From Pseudomonas sp. P8_229 (lineage in GTDB: Bacteria > Pseudomonadota > Gammaproteobacteria > Pseudomonadales > Pseudomonadaceae), in NCBI RefSeq assembly GCF_034008635.1, contig NZ_CP125378.1:4464501-4528500 (forward strand): a stretch of 64,000 nucleotides of DNA, read 5' to 3'. This document shows, in pieces, positions 9,992 to 17,883 of this stretch. The position numbers were made by a program, and so were the translations under genes. The notes beneath the pieces are model-generated. The model was not told the origin of the DNA. It saw nothing but the letters and a program-made list of their open reading frames with translations, and searched no databases. Position 1 is the stretch's first letter, and each line of letters opens with the position of its first letter.

Positions 9992-10624
9992 ATGGTCCGT
10001 CGTACCAAAGAGGAAGCTCAGGAAACGCGAAGCCAGATTCTCGAAGCGGCCGAGAAAGCGTTTTATGAAAGGGGCGTGGCCCGCACGACCCTGGCGGATA
10101 TCGCGACGATGGCCGGCGTCACGCGCGGTGCCATCTATTGGCATTTCAGCAACAAGGCTGATCTGGTACAGGCCATGCTCGACTCCTTGCGTGAGCCGCT
10201 CGATGAGCTGGCCAGAGCCAGTGAAAGTGAGGACGAGCTGGATCCGCTGGGTTGCATGCGCGAATTGCTGATTCATTTGTTTCATCAAGTTGCGATGGAC
10301 CCGAAGACCCGGCGTATCAACGAAATTCTGTTTCATAAGTGCGAGTTCACCGATGAAATGTGCGATCTGCGCCAGCAGCGCCGGGAAGTCAGTCTCGATT
10401 GCAACACGCGCATCGCCCTGACCCTGCGTAATGCGGTAAATCGCGGCCAGTTGCCGGAAAATCTCGACACTGCCCGGGCGGCCATCAGCATTCATGCGTA
10501 TATCGATGGCCTTCTGTATGGATGGCTATTGGCGCCGGACAGCTTTGAATTGCATGCCGAAGCCGAGCGCTGGGTCGATACAGGACTGGATATGCTGCGC
10601 CTGAGCCCCAGCCTGCGCAAATGA
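9992..10624 (+). CDS. ttgR: TetR-family repressor of the efflux operon
   Basis: A 210-residue TetR protein. The N-terminal helix-turn-helix ([17 protein letters not shown], then [21 protein letters not shown], about residues 11-55) matches TtgR/AcrR-type repressors. The rest is the helical ligand-binding and dimerisation domain. TtgR represses ttgABC and itself, and releases DNA on binding drugs or plant phenolics. It is divergent from ttgA across a well-conserved operator. A GAGG sequence precedes the ATG by about 10 bases. A hairpin follows the stop. Regulation of TtgABC is inferred from family and position. Confidence 0.92.
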   Translation: MVRRTKEEAQETRSQILEAAEKAFYERGVARTTLADIATMAGVTRGAIYWHFSNKADLVQAMLDSLREPLDELARASESEDELDPLGCMRELLIHLFHQVAMDPKTRRINEILFHKCEFTDEMCDLRQQRREVSLDCNTRIALTLRNAVNRGQLPENLDTARAAISIHAYIDGLLYGWLLAPDSFELHAEAERWVDTGLDMLRLSPSLRK

Positions 10625-10657
10625 AACAAAATGCGTAATTGGATCCGTTCGTGTCAA

Positions 10658-10690
10658 GGCTTGAAGCGGGAAATGTCCCTGCTTCAAGCC
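10658..10690 (+). terminator. Hairpin after ttgR
   Basis: Stem GGCTTGAAGCGGG with a complementary arm CCCTGCTTCAAGCC (one bulged T) and a 6-base loop, followed by ATTTCT. It probably terminates ttgR. Confidence 0.65.
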
Positions 10691-10784
10691 ATTTCTGTAA
10701 TGGGGTGCTTTTATATACGTACGTTTGCCAGGTTGATAGGTAGCGAGCTACGTATTTTGTAGGGGTTTTGTGTCGAGTGTGTGA

Positions 10785-11117
10785 ATGAATGTTAACAACC
10801 TGGGCTGCAAAAGGCACCGAGCCGCCGATAAAGGGGGCGCGCTGATCTGCCTGGCGGTTGTTGTTCGCCTGTTACGACACGTTGTCCAAGTACCTGTCCG
10901 GGCTCCATCCTATCGTGATGATGGTTTGGGCGCGCTACGTGGTGCACACCTTGTTGATGCTGGTAATTTTCATGCGCGCACTGGTTTTTCAGCGGTGGTT
11001 TGCACCAACCGGCCCGGTTTGCAGTTTCTGTGTGCCCTGTGCCTGATCATCACCACCGGGCAGCGTTACATCCACTTGGCTGAAGCCACGGCCGTGAATG
11101 TACTTGCACCTTATTAG
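10785..11117 (+). pseudogene. Degenerate EamA/DMT-family transporter gene
   Basis: Fragments of one EamA transporter are spread over two reading frames. Frame 10785 gives a KGGALICLAVVV-like start; frame 10858 continues with LFACYDTLSKYLSG, HPIVMMVWARYVVHTLLML; then the first frame resumes with NRPGLQFLCALCL and RYIHLAEATAVNVLAPY before a stop. In intact members these pieces are contiguous: a first helix, the LSKYLS and WARY motifs, and the AEATA motif. At least two frameshifts and loss of roughly the last two thirds of the protein are therefore implied. The remaining product would cover only about four of ten helices. It is not expected to function. Sequencing error could explain one shift but not the missing C-terminus. 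Confidence 0.75.
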
Positions 11118-11163
11118 TGACAGCGTTGTCCGTACCGTTACTACATGAACGGGTAACCCTTTA

Positions 11164-11613
11164 TCAGGCCGACGGCGTCATAAAGGCGATCATCTTATAG
11201 TTGTAAGGATAAACCGGATTTTCATTTTCCAGGGCCGCGCCGCAGGTGATGGGTTCGGCGCCAATAGAGAAAGCATTGCTTTCCCAGAAGAGTTCGACTT
11301 TTGGAACTCGGTGTCCCGCCGTTTGTCTGTGGCAATAACTGAGCGTGGTGTCGAACTGCACTTTTTGTTTGTAGTTGGTGTAGCAGATGTAAGTGCTGAA
11401 TACCTCTTTTTTGATATCGTAATCAATATCGCTGTCCTGCTTCAGATGAGGATCGCCTTCAAACATCACAAAGACGGTCTGGTAAGGGAGGATCTTGTCG
11501 ATACGAGTTGCGGGTGGCTGCTTTGGAGAGGAATCGTCAAGCCAGAAAGTAGAATCCGTGGCATTGGTGATTTGCAGGAGGAATGTAAGTTTGTTTGGGT
11601 CTGCAATATTCAT
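11164..11613 (-). CDS. Hypothetical protein, 149 residues, no recognised domain
   Basis: I do not recognise this protein. It opens MNIADPNKLTFLLQITNATD, has no signal peptide or membrane segment, and contains four cysteines (in TYICYTN, SYCHRQ and ITCGAAL). The alternating hydrophobic pattern (VFVMFEGDP, TYICYTNYK, KVELFWESNAFSIG) suggests a beta-sandwich. GGATATATAAAC before the ATG is an acceptable ribosome-binding site. Codon use and the flanking DNA are more AT-rich than the neighbours, and it lies between a broken transporter gene and xenB, so recent acquisition is possible. The overall pattern vaguely recalls small secreted-type lectin or pore-forming folds, but nothing specific supports that. 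Confidence 0.6.
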   Translation of the reverse strand: MNIADPNKLTFLLQITNATDSTFWLDDSSPKQPPATRIDKILPYQTVFVMFEGDPHLKQDSDIDYDIKKEVFSTYICYTNYKQKVQFDTTLSYCHRQTAGHRVPKVELFWESNAFSIGAEPITCGAALENENPVYPYNYKMIAFMTPSA

Positions 11614-11721
11614 GTTTATATATCCTTATTTAATTTTGGTTGTTGGTTTGAAACTAATTAGTTGCTGGATGAAGCTTAGGTTTATATTGTTCTGGTGGCG
11701 AATCTTTAAATGTATGCAAAT

Positions 11722-11754
11722 AAAAAAGCCCTGACTCTTTCGAGGCAGGGCTTT
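11722..11754 (-). terminator. Intrinsic terminator of xenB
   Basis: On the minus strand, AAAGCCCTG pairs with CAGGGCTTT across a 12-base loop and runs into six T residues. It lies just past the xenB stop codon. Confidence 0.88.
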
Positions 11755-11771
11755 CTGTTAGTTGATGTAGT

Positions 11772-12821
11772 TTACAGCGTTGGATAATCGATATAGCCGA
11801 CCGCACCTTTGCCGTAGAACAGCTCAGGACGCGGATCGTTCAGCGGCGCATCGGCCTTCAAGCGCGCCGGCAGGTCCGGGTTGGCAATGAACGGTACGCC
11901 GAATGCCACCGCGTCAGCCTTGCCTTCAGCCAGCCACGCATTGGCGCTGTCCTTGGTGAAGCGTTCGTTGGCGATGTACGCGCCACCGAAGGCTTCTTTC
12001 AGTTGTGGGCCGAGGCTATCGGCGCCTTCTTTCTCGCGGGAGCAGATGAACGCGATGCCGCGTTTGCCCAGCTCGCGAGCGACGTAGGTGAAGGTCTCGG
12101 CGAGGTTCTCGTCGCCCATGTCGTGGGAGTCGGCGCGCGGCGCCAGGTGTACGCCGACACGGCCGGCGCCCCAGACTTCGATTGCCGCGTCAGTCACTTC
12201 CAGCAGCAGACGCGCACGGTTCTCCAGGGAACCGCCGTAGTTGTCGGTGCGCTGGTTGGTGCTGCTTTGCAGGAACTGGTCGAGCAGGTAGCCGTTGGCA
12301 CCGTGGATTTCCACGCCGTCGAAACCGGCCGCCTTGGCGTTCTCGGCGCCGGTGCGATAGGCGTCGACGATCTCGGCGATTTCAGCGGTTTCCAGGGCGC
12401 GCGGGGTCGGGTAATCGGCCAGTGGGCGAACCAGGCTGACGTGACCTTTGGGCTGGATGGCGCTTGGGGCGACCGGTGCTTCACCGTTGAGGTACGACGG
12501 GTGCGAGATCCGGCCGACGTGCCACAGTTGCAGGACGATCTTGCCGCCAGCGGCGTGTACGGCTTTGGTCACGTTGGTCCAGCCGCGCACCTGGTCGTTG
12601 GACCAGATACCCGGGGTGTCCGGGTAGCCGACGCCCAGCGGGGTCACCGAAGTGGCTTCGCTGAGAATCAGGCCGGCGGAGGCACGTTGCACGTAGTACT
12701 CGGCCATCAGCGCGTTCGGCACGCGGCCTTCATCGGCGCGGCAGCGGGTCAGCGGGGCCATGATGATGCGGTTGGACAGCTCGAGGTCGCCCAGTTTGAT
12801 CGGATCGAAAATAGTTGCCAT
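11772..12821 (-). CDS. xenB: Old-yellow-enzyme family xenobiotic/alkene reductase
   Basis: A 349-residue FMN-dependent NAD(P)H oxidoreductase. It starts MATIFDPIKLGDLELSNRII and has the OYE signatures MAPLTRCRA, WHVGRISHPSYL (active-site area), and GFDGVEIHGANGYLLDQFL with the His-x-x-Asn substrate pair. Length and end (VGYIDYPTL) agree with XenB of P. fluorescens and P. putida, which reduces nitroglycerin, nitroaromatics and activated alkenes. It is the last gene of a probable arsR-MFS-xenB unit, 30 bases below the MFS gene, with its own terminator. NemA is the alternative name for the same family. Expression is probably induced by electrophiles through the ArsR-type regulator. Confidence 0.88.
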   Translation of the reverse strand: MATIFDPIKLGDLELSNRIIMAPLTRCRADEGRVPNALMAEYYVQRASAGLILSEATSVTPLGVGYPDTPGIWSNDQVRGWTNVTKAVHAAGGKIVLQLWHVGRISHPSYLNGEAPVAPSAIQPKGHVSLVRPLADYPTPRALETAEIAEIVDAYRTGAENAKAAGFDGVEIHGANGYLLDQFLQSSTNQRTDNYGGSLENRARLLLEVTDAAIEVWGAGRVGVHLAPRADSHDMGDENLAETFTYVARELGKRGIAFICSREKEGADSLGPQLKEAFGGAYIANERFTKDSANAWLAEGKADAVAFGVPFIANPDLPARLKADAPLNDPRPELFYGKGAVGYIDYPTL

Positions 12822-12851
12822 GTGTACAACCCTCGTCAGTGAAGTGGTTAA

Positions 12852-14018
12852 TCAGTGGGTAGCAGGGGCCAGGCCGGCAGCGCCGTTCTGACGGAAAGTG
12901 ATCAGGGTCACCAGCAGCGCGAGGACCGCCAGAGCTGCTGCGGCCAGGGGCACGGTGGTCAGGCCGTAACCGTGGGCGATGACGCTGCCGCCGACCCAGG
13001 CGCCGAGGGCGTTACCGACGTTGAACGCGCCGATGTTCAGGGTCGAGACCAGGTTTGGTGCCGCTTTGCCGAAGGTCACCACGTTGACTTGCAGCGCCGG
13101 TACGGCGGCGAAACACGCCGTGGCCCAAAGAAACAGGGTGATTTCGGTCGGGATCAGCGCAACGCTGGTCCAGGTCAACACGGTGGAGACCACGGCCATG
13201 GCGATGAACACGCCGATCAGCGTGGCGGCCATGCCTTTGTCAGCCAGTTTGCCGCCGATGATGTTGCCGACGGTCAAGCCCAGGCCGATCAACATCAGCG
13301 TCCAGGTCACGCCACGCGGCGACACACCGGTGACTTCGCCGAGCAGGGGGGCGACGTAGGTGAACAGGGTGAATACGGACGCGGCGAACAGCGCGGTCAT
13401 GCTCAGCGACAGCCAGATGCCGGCGCCTTTGAGGGCGGCGAGTTCGGCGCGCATGTCGAGTTTTTCCTCGTCACGCTTGGCCGGCAGGAAGCGGATCAGG
13501 CCAATCAGCGCAACCACACCGATCACGGTCACGGCCCAGAAGGTCGAACGCCAGCCGGCTTCCTGACCCAGCGCCGTACCCAGCGGCACGCCGAGCACGT
13601 TGGCCAGGGTCAGGCCGGTGAACATCAGCGCCACCGCCGACGCCCGTTTGTTCGGCGCCACCAGCCCGGCGGCTACCACAGAACCGATACCGAAGAACGC
13701 ACCGTGGCACAGCGCGGTGACGACACGGGCAAACATCAGCACGTTGTAGTCACTGGCGATGGCGCACAGCAGGTTACCGACGATGAAAATCCCCATCAGC
13801 GCTACCAGTGCAGCCTTGCGCGGCAGTCTGGCGGTAGCCAGTGCCATGAACGGCGCACCGATGGCCACGCCCAGGGCGTAACCGGTCACCAGCCAGCCGG
13901 CGCCCGGGATCGACACACCGAGGTCGGCCGCCACATCGGGCAGCAGGCCCATGATGACGAACTCGGTGGTGCCGATGGCGAAGGCGCTCAAGGCCAGGAT
14001 GAGTAGCGAGAGGGGCAT
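12852..14018 (-). CDS. MFS transporter, DHA1/AraJ-YdhP type
   Basis: A 388-residue major-facilitator protein with about twelve membrane helices. It starts MPLSLLILALSAFAIGTTEF, then VIMGLLPDVAADLGVS and GWLVTGYALGVAIGAP, the motifs of the AraJ/YdhP/PbuE drug-proton antiporter branch. The motif-A-like ARLPRKAALVALMG loop follows helix 2. The start at 14018 follows AAGGA by about ten bases; an upstream extension to 14111 runs through arsR and is rejected. It lies 5 bases after the arsR stop and upstream of xenB. It probably exports the same toxic electrophiles or sugars/purines; substrate unknown. Confidence 0.85.
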   Translation of the reverse strand: MPLSLLILALSAFAIGTTEFVIMGLLPDVAADLGVSIPGAGWLVTGYALGVAIGAPFMALATARLPRKAALVALMGIFIVGNLLCAIASDYNVLMFARVVTALCHGAFFGIGSVVAAGLVAPNKRASAVALMFTGLTLANVLGVPLGTALGQEAGWRSTFWAVTVIGVVALIGLIRFLPAKRDEEKLDMRAELAALKGAGIWLSLSMTALFAASVFTLFTYVAPLLGEVTGVSPRGVTWTLMLIGLGLTVGNIIGGKLADKGMAATLIGVFIAMAVVSTVLTWTSVALIPTEITLFLWATACFAAVPALQVNVVTFGKAAPNLVSTLNIGAFNVGNALGAWVGGSVIAHGYGLTTVPLAAAALAVLALLVTLITFRQNGAAGLAPATH

Positions 14019-14023
14019 TTGAA

Positions 14024-14344
14024 TCAATTCCTTGTGGGAGCGCTGAGCTCTTTGACGATGGCGTCGAGGAACGCCTGGATCACGTCCTCGTTGCGCTTGA
14101 AGAAGTGCCACTGGCCGGCTTTCTGGCTGCTGATCAGGCCCGCGCGTTGCAGGGTTGCCAGGTGAGCGGAGACGGTCGACTGCGAGAGGCCGCAGCGTTG
14201 ATCGATCTGCCCGGCGCAGATGCCGTACTCGTGGTTGTGGATCTGCTCCGGAAACTCGGCTTCGGGGTCTTTCAGCCAGATGAGGATGTCTCGCCGTACT
14301 GGGTGTGCCAGGGCTTTTATTATTTCGTCGAGGTCGAGGTTCAT
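14024..14344 (-). CDS. ArsR-family transcriptional regulator
   Basis: A 106-residue winged-helix protein. It starts MNLDLDEIIKALAHPVRRDI, followed by QRCGLSQSTVSAHLATLQRA (recognition helix) and the wing KAGQWHFFKRNE, the pattern of ArsR proteins that regulate MFS/OYE genes rather than metal resistance. The classical metal-binding CxC of ArsR is absent; two cysteines (ICAGQIDQRC) near the HTH could sense electrophiles. It heads arsR-MFS-xenB. Three AT-rich palindromes upstream are likely its own operators. The start at 14344 is set by homology pattern; the ribosome-binding site is weak. Confidence 0.85.
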   Translation of the reverse strand: MNLDLDEIIKALAHPVRRDILIWLKDPEAEFPEQIHNHEYGICAGQIDQRCGLSQSTVSAHLATLQRAGLISSQKAGQWHFFKRNEDVIQAFLDAIVKELSAPTRN

Positions 14345-14370
14345 GGCTTTGTGCTCGTGATGTGTAGCGC

Positions 14371-14471
14371 TATATCGCGATGAGGCGAACTTTAAATCGG
14401 TATTTCGCGATATACCAATATGAATTTGATCTGACGACCGCATAAATCGATATATCGGGTTATAACGATAT
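14371..14471. promoter_or_regulatory. Cluster of CGATATA/TATCGCGATA palindromes upstream of arsR
   Basis: The motifs TATATCGCGATGA (14371-14383), TATTTCGCGATATA (14401-14414), ATCGATATATCGGG (14446-14459) and TTATAACGATAT (14460-14471) are variants of one dyad spaced roughly 30 to 45 bases apart. Their location between arsR and the divergent acpH gene suggests cooperative ArsR binding that may also affect acpH. Confidence 0.6.
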
Positions 14472-14513
14472 GTGTGATGTAACGATGAAAGCGCGCAGTG
14501 CTAAGCTGCGCCC

Positions 14514-15092
14514 ATGAACTATCTCGCACATTTACACCTCGGAGGCCAGCGCCCCGAGCAATTACTCGGCAGTCTGTATGGCGATTTCGTCAAAGGACGG
14601 CTGCAGGGGCAGTTTGCGCCGCAGATTGAAGCGGCGATTCAGTTGCACCGGCGGATTGATGTGTTCACTGATCGCCACCCATTGGTGGACACCGCACTCG
14701 GGCGCTTTTCGCAGACCCGTCGGCGCTACGCCGGGATCGTCCTCGATGTGTTTTTCGACCATTGCCTGGCGCGCGACTGGACGCTGTACGCCGATCAGCC
14801 GCTGGAGCAGTTCACCGCCGACGTGTACCGCGTGCTGTCGAGTGAACGGCAATTGCCCGAGCGCCTGGCGATGATCGCACCGCACATGGTTGCCAATGAC
14901 TGGCTGGGTTCGTATCAGCAGTTTGAAGTGCTGGAGCAGGTATTGCGCGGGATCTCCCGGCGCCTGACCCGGCCGGAGGAACTGGCGGGGGCGATGCAGG
15001 AATTGCGGCGGTTGTATGAGCCGCTGAGTGAGGATTTCCGCTTGTTCTATCCGCAACTTCAAGAATTTGCACAAACCTCGGCAACACAGTAA
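14514..15092 (+). CDS. acpH: Acyl carrier protein phosphodiesterase
   Basis: A 192-residue AcpH protein. It opens MNYLAHLHLGGQRPEQLLGS and contains LYGDFVKGRL, HRRIDVFTDRHP and VFFDHCLARDW, which are the conserved His/Asp-rich segments of this HD-like hydrolase family. It removes the 4'-phosphopantetheine arm from holo-ACP in the cytoplasm, a step in acyl carrier protein turnover. It is transcribed alone, divergent from arsR and convergent with olsA, from which it is separated by a REP-type hairpin. No unusual features. Confidence 0.85.
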   Translation: MNYLAHLHLGGQRPEQLLGSLYGDFVKGRLQGQFAPQIEAAIQLHRRIDVFTDRHPLVDTALGRFSQTRRRYAGIVLDVFFDHCLARDWTLYADQPLEQFTADVYRVLSSERQLPERLAMIAPHMVANDWLGSYQQFEVLEQVLRGISRRLTRPEELAGAMQELRRLYEPLSEDFRLFYPQLQEFAQTSATQ

Positions 15093-15097
15093 CCCCC

Positions 15098-15123
15098 TGT
15101 GGGAGCGAGCAAGCCCGCTCCCA
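15098..15123. repeat. Compact REP-derived palindrome between convergent genes
   Basis: GTGGGAGCG and CGCTCCCAC form a 9-bp stem around a short loop. The arms are the outer half of the B-type REP. It sits between the stops of acpH and olsA and could terminate both. Confidence 0.7.
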
Positions 15124-15137
15124 CCGGGGATCAGTGC

Positions 15138-15929
15138 TCAGGCAGCAATAGCGGGGCGCATTGGTGCTGTCTGTTTCTCCGGGATCGTGCCAAACAATGC
15201 CTTCTGCACCGCCTGCTGCGCTTCAAACGCCAGCGCCGCACGCTCGCGCCCCTGACAGGCAATCGGCTTGAGCAGATGCACTTCGACATCGCCGCAATCG
15301 TTGCTGAACAGGCGCATCAGGTGCGAAAGCAAGTCATCGTCACCAATGAACGGCGCCAGCGCATCGATCTCACCGTTGCGCAGATAACGGATTGCCACCG
15401 GTTGCAGCATCACCTCGGAATCAATCGCCGCCGACAGCAGGCGACCATGAAAGGTGCGCAGCGAGCGGCCGTCGGTGGTGGTGCCCTCCGGGAACATCAG
15501 CAGCGGATGCTGGGTTTGCAGGTGGCGGGTCATCTGTTTGCGGATCAACTGGCTGTCGCCCGAACCGCGACGGATGAACAGACTGCCAGCCTTGGCCGCC
15601 AGCCAACCGGCCACCGGCCAGGTGCGCACCTCAGCCTTGGACAGAAACGACAGCGGCGTGAGCATGCCCAGCAATGGAATGTCGGTCCACGACACATGGT
15701 TGCTGACCCACAGCATCGGCTGCTTCGGCAACTCGCCCTGCACGGTCACGCGAAAGGGCAGGGCATTGCTCAGGCGCGCCATGAAAAACCGTGACCAGCG
15801 CTGCCGACGTTGCATCGAGTGCGCCAGGCCCAGACGCTCGAACACGCCGAAGACGCTGGCCATGGTCAGGCCCAGCGTCACCACCACCAGCACCCGCGCG
15901 ATTCGCGCGTACACCCGCAACCGGCTCAT
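15138..15929 (-). CDS. olsA: Lyso-ornithine lipid O-acyltransferase
   Basis: A 263-residue PlsC-type acyltransferase. It begins [20 protein letters not shown] with one N-terminal membrane segment. The catalytic NHVSWTD block supplies the H-x4-D motif and FPEGTTTDG the second acyltransferase motif. OlsA adds the second acyl chain to lyso-ornithine lipid at the inner membrane. The start at 15929 is taken because it shares one base with the olsB stop (TGATG), which indicates translational coupling; a longer upstream frame runs out of register through olsB. Ornithine lipids are phosphorus-free membrane lipids often made under phosphate limitation. General 1-acyl-glycerol-phosphate acyltransferase activity is the alternative. 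Confidence 0.87.
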   Translation of the reverse strand: MSRLRVYARIARVLVVVTLGLTMASVFGVFERLGLAHSMQRRQRWSRFFMARLSNALPFRVTVQGELPKQPMLWVSNHVSWTDIPLLGMLTPLSFLSKAEVRTWPVAGWLAAKAGSLFIRRGSGDSQLIRKQMTRHLQTQHPLLMFPEGTTTDGRSLRTFHGRLLSAAIDSEVMLQPVAIRYLRNGEIDALAPFIGDDDLLSHLMRLFSNDCGDVEVHLLKPIACQGRERAALAFEAQQAVQKALFGTIPEKQTAPMRPAIAA

Positions 15930-16684
15930 CACACCGCCGCCTTGAAGTGCTTGGCGTAACGCGGGCAGAGTTCGTCGCGCTTGAGCAGGATGAACACGTC
16001 GGCGACCTGGAAGTCTTCGTCCCAGCACGGCTCGCCGCAGATCTTCGCGCCCAGACGCATGTAGGCCTTGAGCAGCGGTGGCATTTCGGCGATCACGTTG
16101 GATGGGATATCCAACGATGGCAGCGGATTTTTCGGTTCGGCGCGCAGGTGTTCGGTGCACAGATAGCGTTCGCGCAAGCGCTGCATGATCGCGTGGGCCT
16201 GCACGCCGCCGTCCTGCATCGGAATGCTCGCGCAACCCATCAAATAGCTGTAGCCACCCTGGTTGAGGACTTCGGCCAGTTCACCCCAGAGCACGGCAAT
16301 GGTGCCGCCGTTGCGGTAGGCCGGGTCGACGCAGGTGCGGCCGATTTCTAGGATCGGCCCTTTCAGGTGCGCCAGGCCATGCAGGCTGAATTCTTCTTCG
16401 CTGTAGAACTTGCCCAGGCTGCTGGCAGCCGTGTGATCGAGCAAACGGGTGGTGGCGACCAGACGCCCGGTGTTCAAGTCACGCACGCCGATGTGGCTGC
16501 AGTGAACATCATAGTCATCCATGTCCAGACCCAGTTCCGCGCCTTTCAGCTTGGCGTTGAACTCGCCGCTGAACACGTTGAAACGCAAGGCCTGGGCTTG
16601 CTGCAGGGCCTCGGCGCCGATCAGGCGTTCGGCTTGCAGGCGGCGTTCATTGCCGGTGTCGCTGATGCGGGCGATCTGAGTCAT
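15929..16684 (-). CDS. olsB: Ornithine-acyl-ACP N-acyltransferase
   Basis: A 251-residue acyl-homoserine-lactone-synthase/GNAT-like acyltransferase of the OlsB family. It contains [19 protein letters not shown] near residue 30, [20 protein letters not shown] at the acyl-donor site, and the C-terminal [15 protein letters not shown]. It transfers a 3-hydroxyacyl group from ACP to ornithine, the first step of ornithine lipid synthesis. GGAG lies 6 bases upstream of the ATG. It forms a coupled operon with olsA. Regulation by phosphate (PhoB) is known for the pathway, but I could not see a convincing Pho box in the short upstream space. Confidence 0.9.
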   Translation of the reverse strand: MTQIARISDTGNERRLQAERLIGAEALQQAQALRFNVFSGEFNAKLKGAELGLDMDDYDVHCSHIGVRDLNTGRLVATTRLLDHTAASSLGKFYSEEEFSLHGLAHLKGPILEIGRTCVDPAYRNGGTIAVLWGELAEVLNQGGYSYLMGCASIPMQDGGVQAHAIMQRLRERYLCTEHLRAEPKNPLPSLDIPSNVIAEMPPLLKAYMRLGAKICGEPCWDEDFQVADVFILLKRDELCPRYAKHFKAAV

Positions 16685-16837
16685 TTGAATCTCCGTACGG
16701 GCCTTGAACCCGTCGTGGGTTGCAGCCGATCGACTTTCTTTATGCAGCCATGTTGTGCAAAGTCAGGCTATGTAGCCCCGGTGTCATCGCCATGAACGTT
16801 TGGTGATGCTTGTATGACAGCCCACAAGGAGCCTCTT

Positions 16838-17716
16838 ATGCCCTGGCCCAGCCTGCTTGAAAGCCGTGAACGCCTGCCCGCCGTGGTTGATCTGGCGGAA
16901 GGTTTCGCCACCTTGCTGCATCAACTGGGCAGCGTGACGCCGTTCGAACTGGCGGTGGCGGGAGGGCGGCGGATGGCGACGCCGGGGCTGGCGTTTCTGG
17001 TGGGTTACCAGGCCGCGTTGCGCATGCTCTGGCCGAGCGCACCGCCGAGTCTCGGCGCGTTGTGTGCGACCGAACAGCGCAGCCTGCGCCCGGCGGACAT
17101 GCAGACGCGCCTGACGGATTTGCGCCTCAACGGGCAAAAGGATTTCGTCACCGCGGGGGATGCGGCGGACTGGCTGCTCGTCGCCGCGCGCAGTGAAGAA
17201 CCCGGCGAATCGCCGCGCCTGAGTCTGGCGGTGGTGTATCCCGGCGAGCCCGGCGTGCGCGTGGAAAGACTCCCGGCGCTGCCGTTGATGCCGGACATCA
17301 GTCATGGTCGGTTGTCTCTGGATGGCGCGCTGTGCGAGTTGCTCGCGGGGGACGGCTGGGATGCTTATGTGAAGCCGTTTCGCACCCTGGAAGACATTTA
17401 TGTATTGAGCGCGATGACCGCGTGGCTGTATGGCGTCGGTCAGGACTGTGGCTGGTCGCAGGCCCTGCAATTGCGCTTGCTGGCGCTGCTGGCCGGGTGT
17501 TCGGAAGCGAGCCGCCAGCCGCCGAACAGTCCGCCCGGGCATGTGTTGCTGGGTGGGTTGTTTGCGCAGTTCGATGCGCTGAAAATCGAGGTCGATCAGG
17601 CGATGGCCAATGGCAGTCCCGATTGGGCAGCGATGTGGCAGCGTGATCAGGTGGTGATGCAGTTGGCTTCGGGGGCACGAGCCAAGCGCTTGGCCAACGC
17701 TTTGGCGGTGGGCTGA
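16838..17716 (+). CDS. Acyl-CoA dehydrogenase-like protein, short form
   Basis: A 292-residue protein with weak acyl-CoA dehydrogenase character: the middle region (LCATEQRSLRPADM, LRLNGQKDFVTAGDAADWLL) matches the central beta domain where family members have the LxGxKxFVTxG motif. The protein is about 100 residues shorter than standard enzymes (about 390) and lacks a recognisable C-terminal catalytic glutamate segment. AAGGAG 7 bases upstream supports the ATG at 16838 over one eight codons earlier. It is monocistronic and followed by a REPIN. It may be a divergent, possibly non-dehydrogenase, member; function is unknown. Confidence 0.72.
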   Translation: MPWPSLLESRERLPAVVDLAEGFATLLHQLGSVTPFELAVAGGRRMATPGLAFLVGYQAALRMLWPSAPPSLGALCATEQRSLRPADMQTRLTDLRLNGQKDFVTAGDAADWLLVAARSEEPGESPRLSLAVVYPGEPGVRVERLPALPLMPDISHGRLSLDGALCELLAGDGWDAYVKPFRTLEDIYVLSAMTAWLYGVGQDCGWSQALQLRLLALLAGCSEASRQPPNSPPGHVLLGGLFAQFDALKIEVDQAMANGSPDWAAMWQRDQVVMQLASGARAKRLANALAVG

Positions 17717-17724
17717 CGGGCCCC

Positions 17725-17808
17725 TTCGCGAGCAAGCCCGCTCCCACAGTTTGATCGCATTCCTACTGAAGGAGCTCGGTCAACTGTGGGAGCGAGCCTG
17801 CTCGCGAA
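17725..17808. repeat. REPIN, B subtype
   Basis: Inverted 24-base arms at 17725-17748 and 17785-17808; the right arm starts TGTGGGAGCGAGCC and ends TGCTCGCGAA. The spacer is 36 bases. Confidence 0.9.
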
Positions 17809-17883
17809 GGCGGCCGCAAAATCACTGCACCTCTGTCATAAACCCCGACTAATCTGAGCAGGTTCATTCCCAGAGCCCTCACC

